A stretch of DNA of 64,000 nucleotides from Dugong dugon (lineage: Eukaryota > Chordata > Mammalia > Sirenia > Dugongidae), in assembly GCA_030035585.1 (NCBI GenBank), contig CM057466.1, forward strand, positions 56,427,233 to 56,491,232, written 5' to 3'. Both the position numbers and the translations under genes were made by a program. The notes under the pieces were generated by a model, which did not search any database, was not told the DNA's origin, and saw only the letters and a list, made by a program, of their open reading frames with translations. The first letter of the stretch is position 1. Each line of letters starts with the position of its first letter. Below are positions 54,276-64,000 of this stretch, piece by piece.

Positions 54276-55095
54276 AATAGTAGTATGTTATTTTTGAAGC
54301 AAAGGTCACCTGAGAAATGATTCTTCACATCAACATTATAACAACCAGATGACTTAAACTACAGATAGAAGGAAATGTAGGTTGTTTTCATTATCTACTT
54401 AGTGTGGTTACTAAACCTGTCTTTTGTGTACCGGCTAAATTAAAATGTGGTTTGAATAGTTAATAATTTCATACCAAAATAAAATACGGAAATGAACATA
54501 ATTTAGACAGCATTTAAGTTCCTTTTTTCCCCCTTTTATTCAATCACGTTCATCTTTAACAGAATAGACTTGAAATAGCATATTATTTTGAAATAAAAAA
54601 TGGCCCCTGAAATACTGTTTGAATTTGTGAAAAATGTTTTGTTTAAACTGGAAATGCAATAATGGTTAAAAAGAAAAGAAAAAAGCTTTGTATCATAAGC
54701 TGCTTGTAGTTCAAATAATTCGCAGCAGCCAGGATTGGATTGTTGGATTGGATAGATCTCTGAGAAGTAATGAAAAAAAAGAGAAGAAGTAGTGGCAGTG
54801 AGGGTTTTGAGAAGAACTGAAAGTATTGTTCACATAGGTGGTTATTAGAGGTGAGTGTTTTTGAGCTACAGCCATTTCGGTACTGACAGGGTCTAGGGTG
54901 TGGCCTTAGAACTGGCTGGCAGAATTGGAGGATGGGGGAGGAACTGGGAGGAGGGATTAATCGGTTGAAGGAGATGGAATTTATACCTGTTGACTTTTTT
55001 GTCTGAAATGGGAGGCAAGGCCATCTGTTGAGAGTGTGAGTGAGGGATGGGAGGTTGAGAAAGGAGAATTAAGAAGAGTGAGGAAGGTTTGGAAT
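54276..55095 (+). other. Intron, no recognised feature
   Basis: AT-rich, then purine-rich from about 54770 to 55090 (ggaggatgggggaggaactg). No repeat family or gene recognised. Confidence 0.5.
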
Positions 55096-55441
55096 ACAGG
55101 TGGTCCCTGGGTTCCAAACATCTGACTCACAGACAACTCGTACTTAAGAAGGGACTGCCATAAAGCCTATATATTAAAAATCAGAGTTAAAGACGTACAG
55201 TTGTTCATAATAACGAACGCATGCACTGCTTTGTGACACTCATGAAAACATTCCTTGGTTTGGAAGCGTTTCTTAAGTGTCTTACTTGTATAGAAAGGTA
55301 AAATATATATTAATATATTAAGACAAACATTTGACAGACGCTAAATAAGATATGTATGTGCCTGTTCTGATTTACCTACAAATTCTACTTAAAGACAGAT
55401 TTAGGAACAGATCTCATTTGTAACCCGGGGACTGCCTGTAA
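55096..55441. mobile_element. Tc/mariner (Tigger-like) non-autonomous element
   Basis: Terminal inverted repeats: tacaggtggtccctgggtt on the left and aacccggggactgcctgta on the right, each ending in the TA expected from Tc/mariner target duplication. The 346-base interior has no transposase coding. The termini resemble those of mammalian Tigger MITEs. Confidence 0.8.
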
Positions 55442-55607
55442 CTACTGTAGGGACTCAAAGGTAGAACAGATCAGGGACCTGTAGAAAGATATCCCAACCA
55501 TGTTAAGAGCCCACCTAAAGTCGAAGACTGACTGTTTAGTGTCATCAGGTATAAGATAATAGACAGACTGAACTTGGGTTAGAGATATTTTATGTGGGTG
55601 GGTGAAC

Positions 55608-55830
55608 ATATACCTGGGATTGACAAACTTTTTCCGTGAAGGGCCAGATAATAAATATTTTAGGCTTTGCGGGTCATATGGTCTCTAGCACGTGTACTAT
55701 TGTAGAATGAAAGCAGCCAAAGATAATACATAATGATGGGCATGGCTGTGTTCCAGTACAGTTTATTTGTAAAAATAGGTGGTATGCTAGATTTGGCCCA
55801 TGGGCTATAGTTTGCCAATCCTGGTATATG
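55608..55830 (-). repeat. DNA-transposon-type MER fragment
   Basis: gaagggccagataataaata, ttttaggctttgcgggtcat and tttggcccatgggctatagt form a very common old mammalian element of DNA-transposon type. I am not certain of the family name, nor of the strand. Confidence 0.6.
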
Positions 55831-56077
55831 CAATAGAGTAAGGTATATATGACTTTATCGAGAATAGCGTTTGTGAACCTAATAAATGAATGAGGTCTAC
55901 ATTACCAGTTTACTCAGATGACTGATAAAGAATAGCCATTTACTGATAAAGAATAGATTAATGAAAAAAGTAGTCAGCTTGAAAGAAAGGTAAACTGAGA
56001 TGCCTAAATTATCTTTCACATTTGTTTTCAGTTTGAGCTAACTTGCCTCTTTCCTACCCTTTGAGAACACTTAGATG

Positions 56078-56253
56078 AGTGGTTCTCAGCCATGACTGCA
56101 CAGTACAGTCACCTGGGGAGCTTTGAGAAACTATTGGTGCCTGATTCTCACACCCAGAGATTCTGCTTTAAATGGTCTGGGGTGTCCTGGGCATCAGGAT
56201 TTTTAAGAGCTCCCCAGCCTATTCTAATGTGTAGCCAAGGCTGACAACCACTG
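56078..56253. mobile_element. hAT-type MITE (MER3/MER5 group)
   Basis: gtggttctcagccatgactg on the left is answered by agccaaggctgacaaccact on the right, a diverged terminal inverted repeat. The interior (ggagctttgagaaactattg, ccagagattctgctttaaat) is typical of the group. Confidence 0.75.
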
Positions 56254-56687
56254 ACTAAATTTGTTGTTATGGGGCCTGAGACTGGTGTAGGTTTGTATGG
56301 CATTTCAGGAATATGGTTTATCAGACCATTTTAGACTCATTAGTTTTTTTAGGCAGTTTTTTCACCTCATTAATTTGTGTTACTAGCTGAATTATATTTG
56401 AGAGTATTTAACGTCTTTGATTTTATTTTTCCTTTTCTTTGGAAAGCTATAGCATGTTTATTGTGTTTTCTACTTAGTTTGAGTATGACTTTATAGTATA
56501 AATTACTTTTAGCATAATATGGGTAGTGTTTTTCTAGCCTGCAGTTTTATACTTAACAGAGAGCATGATCTATTACTGATGGTTGTGAGACATGAGTTCT
56601 ATTTTTTCTTTGCCTAGAGTTCAGTAGTAGTATTAAATTATATGTGGTGATTAATTAAAGAACTAATGAAAGTGTCTTTATACTTAA

Positions 56688-56849
<162 letters not shown>

Positions 56850-57204
56850 TAAAGATGCCACCTTGTACTGTCTTGTATGCAATTTAAAAATATTTCCCTA
56901 TTTATGATACTGATGAGGAAATAATTTTGGCTTATTTGAAATTTTAAATCATTTTAAAGTTCTGTTGAAATTATATCTTCATTCAATAGATTAATTTCTG
57001 TGATGATTTTTTGGTTATTAAATGAAGACAGGTGTTATTAAATGACTAAAACATGTTAAATGTAGATATAAAATATCAGGTATACTGACTTATACATAAA
57101 GATGTAATTAAACTGCATTTTATTTTGAGATTTATCTATCTATCTGTCTATATATATATTTCTTTTTCTGTTTCACCTTTAATTTTGCCATTATTTTTGA
57201 GGCT

Positions 57205-57630
57205 GTGTATTTTTTTTTAAGTTTATTTTTTGTTGTTGAGGATATGCAGAGCAGAATATACAGCAGTTCAACAATTTCTACATGTGCAATTCAGTGACAT
57301 TGATTACATTTTTCAAGTTGTGCAGCTATTTTCATTTTCCTTTTCTGAATTGTTCCTCCATCATTAACATAATCTTACTGCCCCCTAAGCTCCTTATCTA
57401 ATCTTTCAAGTTGCTGTTGTCAGTTTGATCCCATACAGATAGTGCTTGAAAAGCGCATAATGCTCAAGGCAGACATTCTTTACTAATTAAACTATTGTTT
57501 GGTTTAGAGAAGATATAAGGGGATATATTTGGTTTAAGGTTTAAAGATTACCTCAGAGCAGTAGTTTTAGGGAGATACTTATATTTCTTTAAGATCGTTC
57601 TTAGGGTGTTCTCTAAACCCATGTTATCCA
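57205..57630 (-). repeat. Old L1 3'UTR fragment, antisense
   Basis: gcgcataatgctcaaggcag, taaactattgtttggtttag and aatttctacatgtgcaattc are the reverse complements of phrases at 14720-14900 and 35330-35540, so it is the same L1 3'UTR family in the opposite direction, diverged. Confidence 0.72.
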
Positions 57631-57661
57631 TTTGCATGGTCGTTATTTTTTTAAATCTACT

Positions 57662-57890
57662 GCTAAATAACTATTGTTATTGTTCTTAGTATGCCACTGA
57701 GTCAGTTTCAACCCATGTTGGCCCCATATGTGCACAGTACAACTACTACATAGGGTTCTCAAGGGTGTGACCTTTCAGAGCAGATTGCCAGGCCTGTCTC
57801 CTGAGGTGCCTCTGGGTGGGTTTGAACTGCTAAACTTCCAACTAGTAGTCAAGCACTTAACCGCTTGCGCTATCCACCTAATTCCTTATT
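57662..57890 (-). mobile_element. AfroSINE-related, antisense, diverged
   Basis: ctgagtcagtttcaacccat, gggttctcaagggtgtgacc, tctgggtgggtttgaactgc and agcacttaaccgcttgcgct. The oldest-looking SINE copy in the window. Confidence 0.75.
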
Positions 57891-58535
57891 AATAATTCAT
57901 TTAGTTATATGAACTTCTAGTGTGGATGTTCCTCAACTTAAAAAAAAAAAAAGTGTCCTAAAAAAGTGTCTGCTGAGAAAGACTGCTTTTGGAGAGTCAC
58001 CGTACTTATAAAGGGCCTGAGAAGTGCACAAAAGGAAAATGGTTAGCTTTACTTAACCTAGCGATTTCCATGAACACATTTTTGGAACAACTTTACCTTG
58101 AGAAAAATTTAAGGAAGTTCTGTATCAAGTAAGTGTCTTCTGTTTATAGTTGAACCAGCTTGGGTTACGGAAGTGTTCACTTTGAAGTTCATTTTGATAA
58201 TTTAATCTATCCTGAACTCTCAGTGTTTGGTTACTCATTGCCTTTTTATATCATATACTTCCTTCTAGTTTTTTGCTGTTTTTTAGTTTCTTAGTATCAC
58301 CACTAGAGGGTGAGCGCAGAAAACAAAAGGATTTTTATTCTTGTTTGTTGGTACCCATGCAACGGATGTATAATGTAGGGTGAAACCAATGACCATATTT
58401 TAGATTGTGTCTGGATTTATGTTTTTAAATTTGCAAATATTTGAACACCTGATAGTTTGGCATTCAAAACTGTAAAGGAGACAAAATAATAATATTGTTC
58501 CCTACCCTTCAAATAAAAGATTATGATGATGATAA

Positions 58536-58725
58536 CAATTAACCACATGCCAAACCTGTGTTAAGTGCTTTATCTCATTTAGTCCTTACAACAATTTTTT
58601 CAGGTATGTGTTAATACCATCCTCATTTTATAGATGAGGCTAATAAAGAAATTAATGATATAGCTACAACTTAAACAAGGTCTGACTTTAGAACCTGAGC
58701 TCTTAACCACTCTACATGACTTTCT
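58536..58725 (-). repeat. MIR, antisense
   Basis: tgtgttaagtgctttatctc, accatcctcattttatagat and gagctcttaaccactctac follow MIR order in antisense. Confidence 0.75.
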
Positions 58726-58779
58726 TTGTATTAGAGTCTACATGTGAGATAATACTGAAACACATAGACTGTGAATGAT

Positions 58780-59595
58780 TTGTCCAAGAGTTTATCAGTA
58801 CTTTGACCCCCTTGCTGCCTCGTTGTTTAGGCTCAGAATCTTGGGTTATCTTTGACTGCTCTCTCACTTATTCTCAACTTCAGTTCTAAAATTCTGTTTA
58901 TTCTGCCTGTCTTTCCAATCCATTCCATTCTTTCTGTTCTTATTGTTGCTGCCCTAAGTACTCAGCACTTTTACCGATAATATTACAGTATCTTTCTGAT
59001 TATTCTCCGTTTTCAGTCTTATCGCTGATTCAGCTTTCATACAGTTAACAAAATTATTATTCTAAAAGCATAAATCTAATAGTCCTCTCTCCTTTTTTTA
59101 AATCTTCATTTACTTCCTATTATACATAGAAGAAAATCCATATACCTTGGTTTGGCATTCAAACCCACTTCTGGTGCGTCCTCAGTCTGTCTTTCTAACA
59201 TTATCTCTCACTAAATAAAATCCCTCTGCCCACCCTGCTCTTCAGCTATATGTACACTACTCTCCTTTCCTAAAACATGCTTTCTAGTTTCTTCTTTCAT
59301 TTATTTAAGCATTTTATTTCATCAGATGCCCTGTCCCTCCTTTTTATCCTAACCACCTCTCCTCTAGACACTCCTGGATCACATCATTGGAATTATTTCT
59401 TACTTGCCTATACTTCCTTGTTCTGTGTTCTTACTGTATTGCACTTAAAATCTGTTGTGTGCTCTCTGTCAGTATGTGCACTTCTGTGTGTCTTTCTGCT
59501 AAAGCAGTGAGCTCTCTGTGTCCTTCTGTATATCCCCTACAGTGCCTTAAATATGGTAGGCACTCAATAAATGTTAATACAGTATTACATATCAT
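58780..59595 (+). repeat. L2 LINE 3' region
   Basis: ttacttcctattatacatag, ggcattcaaacccacttctg, gtgagctctctgtgtccttc and ggcactcaataaatgttaat are in the order of the mammalian L2 3' end. Short frames within it are not genes. Confidence 0.72.
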
Positions 59596-62500
59596 AATAA
59601 AAATATTCTATGATTGACTACAACACAGATTCTGTAGAGAAACTGTATTAGGAGTTCAAACAGCAATTACTTCAGACTAGAATAATCGAAAAGAAATTAG
59701 ATTACAATATTAAATCATAAAATCTAAGATAAACTGTGAAAATTGAAGTTAGGAAACTTTTAAATAACTTTTAAAATATTTTGAATGGTTTCCTTTTTTT
59801 TATTGGGTATATGCATAATATGTTCTATAATGGTAGGCATACGCAAGGGGAAGAGAATTTACTTTTATTCCTCAATTCGTGCATAAATCTTGAGGATTTA
59901 TGACAATGACTCCTCCAGTCAGATAACTCTTGACAGGTAAGAAAAAAAAGAAAGGAAAGACACTTTCATTCTATAACAAAGTAGTGCTTCAGTTAAAGCT
60001 ACAAAACTTCTTTATTCTTACTTCCTTAAAACATTTGCTGTAATTGTGACTGTAGATTGCCAGATAGAGTATGATTTTAATTGGACACTGGAGAGTATCT
60101 GAAGGTGACACTACTTATGTATCACCTGATAGTTAGGCATTGTGAAGGAGACAAAATAATAATTTAATTCCAAGGTGCACTGTTTTGAATTCTTTATTTC
60201 ACATCAAGTTTCTTCTTAAAGTTGGCTTTTCTTTTCTCTACTGATCAGTGATATCAGAAGAGAAGCAACCATTTTCTTGTTTACTCAATTAAAAAAGTTC
60301 TTGAACCTAACACTTATTTTGGAAAAAGAAGTATTATTTTTGGTACCTGATGGACTTCCTGTTTTTGGATAAAATACCAAATATGATTAACATATGTGTT
60401 AACATTTCCCCCTTTGTTATAAGCATTTTGTAATTTATGTAACTTAATGAATCTCTTACCTTGAATTGTAATGCTTTAATTTGTTCTTTTGATTTTTGAT
60501 TTATGGTGCAAATATACTTCTTTAGTTTATTTGTCTTAAGTGTTGAACTTCCTATATAGTCCATTTTAATTGCAATTAATTGCATTTCAATAAATATAAT
60601 TCTTAGCTGCTTTTTGAGTTTTTTTCTTTTAGAATACATATACGCATTTCTACAATAAATTATTTGCATCACTGTGAGCATAAATCTAATACCAGCAAAA
60701 ATAGTTACTTATGATCATTTCCATTTATTCTCATTAGTAATATTGAAAACTTTCCAAAATTTTACATGCACATGTATGTACCTGGGGCATTTAAGTACCA
60801 TACTATTCCCTATCATTGCTTTTAGTTAATGGTAATAATTTTTCAGCTATAAGTCATTAGTACAGCAGAATTAATAATTATTAACTGTGCTTTTCTTCCA
60901 AAAAAAAAAAAAAAAAAGTCACTTTTCTGGTCTTCAAAAATATCCTAGATGTCCTAGTACCTTGGTTATGCTTTATAAAGTTTGGAACATTTTAGAATAG
61001 TGCTTAAAACATATTTTAATATAGGGTTTTTTAAAAGAAGAAATCTTAACTGTACGATACTGTTTGTGTATTCTGATATTTGCTACTTATAGGGATGCGT
61101 TCCTCTAGAGTTTAGCCATATGTCTTTTCTTTTTGTAATAAAGTAAAATTTCAGATTTAAATAAAGAGCAGAATTTCTGCTCTTTAAAATGAAAACTAAA
61201 TTTATTTGGACTAGCATTAATCAGCACATTAAGTACTTCCTGTGAGAATGCCGCATTTTTAGCTACTTTTAGGTTTTTAGAGCTCCCTCACAGGCATGAA
61301 AATAGACTTGTCAGCAGTATTGTCTACAGAGCTGGCAAAAATAATTGAGAGGTATTTTGGGGATATTCGTAAAGTTCCTTTATATAGTGTTACTTAAAAA
61401 ATTTTTTTTTAGTATAAATTGAATGTGAAAAGTAGTAAAACTGAGTGAGCCACATGATGTGATGTACTTGTTTTCAGGCTAGCACCAAGATAACTTCACA
61501 GGCACTTCTTATTGACTTCTGTATTTATTCTCACAAAGACACCATCTTACTGAATATGCAACCAACTCATGGTTTTTCCCTCCAGCATATTATAATACCT
61601 TTATTTTTTTTAATTTCTGAAATATGGTCTTGTAAATGAGACTATCGAATGTAGGAAGATGTGATAATCTGGACTGTTTCTTGGTTTTTAATGTTTTTCT
61701 TTCCCTGTAACTTTGAACATGCTGAATGCTATCTATGAAAAATAGCTGAGAGTCTATGAAATGATAGTATACTTACAGTATGTCCATTTCTCTAATATGT
61801 GTATCCACTCTCAGACATTATTTACTTTGTAATACGTAAATATATTTAATATGAGTGACTGAGATGTAATTAATATGAGCAAGAAGGCCTACTAATTTGA
61901 TGAAGTGATAAGATTTATTTACATATACCCCTTTGCCCACATTCTTTTAGGGGATGATTTTCACTTTGAAATAGAGGCATGGTCAGAAGTTGAGGATTGT
62001 GCAAACATCAGTACCGCCTACCTTCAGCAGTCTTCATTAATTGCTCAAAATTTCTCTGTGTTTATTAAAGAACAGTAAATTATCTATAGTTTTACTGCAG
62101 TCAATAAGAAAATCAGATAGATGTGGGATCACTTGTCATTTTCCCCTTCAGTAATTTCTCTCCCTGAGAGAATCTTGTGTGTGTATTTTTTGTGAAGGAC
62201 AAAGAAGACAGACTGAGAAAGAGGAAAGCCACAGAGTGTTTTTATTAGATCTTCATTTTACAGGTGAGGAAACAGGTATGGAGCAGTGAGATATCTGCAT
62301 GATAAAAAGTAGGGCTGTTTAGCATTTTCTTTCTTTTTTGAGGCTTAAAAACCTTTGGTTCAAGATCAAAGGCACTAGATAAATTGCTTACTATCTCTCC
62401 ACAAGATGTTCTGCCGTATAATCATCTGTTTTTTTCACTTTACCTACTAACATTTAGGTAAATAGTGGTAAAATCTAAAGCTAATCTATGGAAAGTAGTG

Positions 62501-64000
62501 ACCTAACATTTCTAGAGTATTGTTTATATAGAAAACCCAAAATAAATGTTATTCTTTTCTTTCATTTAAAATACCCACATGTCCAATGTGAACCGCACTG
62601 CGGCATTCCCATTATGTGTTCAGGTCACCTTCCCAGATATTTTCTTCTTTTGAAGGAAGGTTTTTTTTTTTTTTTCTTTTTTCTTTTTTTTAAATCATGA
62701 AGCATAGTTTACATTTCATTACCATTTCTTTTCTGAAGGATGAAAAATATTACCAAGAGGCCATCAATACATAAAATTATTTTATTTGAAATCCTTAAGC
62801 CATCCACGTTTTTTCATAAAGCTTTTTATAAACATCTTTAACCATTGTAACTCTTCCCAAATAGAATTAACAGTAACAAATTATTTGATTTTAACCATAA
62901 AATATGAGTAACTTAAATCGGTTGAAACTTACTGGCATGTGATTGATACTCATGATTGAAAACGCTGTCTGTCCTGTAGTAATCAATGCATAGCTACAGC
63001 TGGTTGAAGGGGACCAAATCCATTGAAGAGGCGATTTGGTTCCATTTTACCAGCTCTAGCAAAGCATTGCAGTGGTGCTAGTTTGGGATCCAAAACAGTT
63101 AAATGCATTTTATTTTTAAAATCATGGTTATAGACCTCCTATAACTTTTAGAAATTCTTTTTATCTGTGCTTCAGTCATTGAATGCAAACTTTTCTATTT
63201 TGAAGGCAGTTTTCCTATTGTTTCTTATTTTTATAGCTTAGAAGTCTTTTCCTTTTAATAAGTTGTTTAATACATTATGAAATTATCAGTGTATATCTTT
63301 GTTTTCAACACCTTTGCTTAATTCCTAAGTGTAGACAATAACCTGTATTAAAACCAATAACATTTAAAGGAGCAAATCGGCCTTGATGCATTTTAGAGTA
63401 ATGTTTGCTATTTATTTCTAAGCAGTAAACCAGATTACTTGAGTAGTTAAACTAATAGGTTAGGGAAGAATACTGTTAGTCACACTTTTCTACCACCACT
63501 ATTTTTTTTCAGTGTTATAGTTGAGAACCAATAGCAAGTTGCTGCTAGGGGGTGGAGAAATATGAGTGGCCTTAAGGAAGCTCCTCTGCCCTTTACTTTA
63601 TAAATAGATTACACATGTGCTCAGTGTGTTGCTTGGACTTACGTTGAAAGGAGCTACCATGCATGCCGGCTTATTGTCCTTTGATTTTGCTTATGTAGTG
63701 TTACTAATCATAGGCCAGTAATTTAACCCCTTTAAAGATCTGTTTCCCTGATTAAATTTTCTGTCATTTTGGTTCAGATGCCTAGCTCTTTCTTATTATC
63801 AGCTTAATAATATGGTGACTTATGGTGGCCGGCTACAGTTCATGAATTTGAGTATTAAAATTACCATAAGAGTGATAACTTTATAAATCAGTACAGCAAA
63901 TTTTTGTTGTAATATAGTTTCACTGTTGTATTTCAATATGTGGGGAGGGATGTCTTCTGAAACATACTTGCATAAAATAAAAGTTTGATAAGTTCTAGTT
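59596..64000 (+). other. AT-rich intron, almost no recognised repeat
   Basis: The last 4.4 kb of the window, inside the intron after window exon 9. There is an 18-base A run at 60900-60917 and a T/C run near 62660-62692, but no SINE, L1, RTE or LTR that I recognise and no exon-like frame. 60120-60170 nearly repeats 58447-58505. Low recognisable repeat content may mean either very old repeats or conserved regulatory sequence. Confidence 0.5.

Overview
The window is a stretch of mammalian nuclear DNA, almost certainly from an afrotherian and most likely an elephant. The main evidence is more than a dozen copies of the tRNA-derived AfroSINE family, lineage-type L1 elements, and two copies of an RTE/BovB-type LINE. 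Species was not tested; a sirenian or hyrax cannot be excluded from the sequence alone.

The only host gene I can support is MIB1 (mindbomb E3 ubiquitin ligase 1), on the + strand. Nine consecutive internal coding exons lie at 12053-12157, 15227-15293, 16622-16826, 30816-30999, 38679-38823, 40409-40542, 48964-49071, 53225-53422 and 56697-56848. Spliced in phase they encode about residues 178-610 of a protein of about 1006 residues (numbering from the human protein as I remember it), with no stop or frameshift. The order is: end of the second MIB/HERC2 domain, the two MIB repeats that bind Notch-ligand tails, then ankyrin repeats 1-5 and the start of repeat 6. The start codon, first MIB/HERC2 domain, ZZ finger, last ankyrin repeats and RING fingers lie outside the window. 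MIB1 ubiquitinates Delta and Jagged ligands and triggers their endocytosis, which is needed for Notch activation.

Everything else is intron, largely built from transposable elements. 1-6880 is an antisense, decayed but nearly full-length L1. 6.9-16.8 kb holds old repeats and exons 1-3. 16.8-30.8 kb is a nested stack: an old sense L1 split by a younger antisense L1 that itself carries an AfroSINE and an LTR-like element, followed by an antisense RTE LINE broken by an LTR and two AfroSINEs. 31-38.7 kb has a pyrimidine-rich block, several L1 3' ends and SINEs. 40.5-49 kb has an antisense 5'-truncated L1 into which a sense RTE LINE has jumped. 49-54.3 kb is an AfroSINE cluster around exon 8. 55-59.6 kb holds DNA-transposon fossils, MIR and L2. 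59.6-64 kb is AT-rich intron in which I recognise almost nothing.

I found no sign of an unknown gene system. The observations most worth checking are the roughly 50-bp degenerate monomers in an L1 5'UTR, an acceptor site preceded by ten adenines, inverted AfroSINEs flanking single exons, and two short duplicated segments that no recognised repeat explains.
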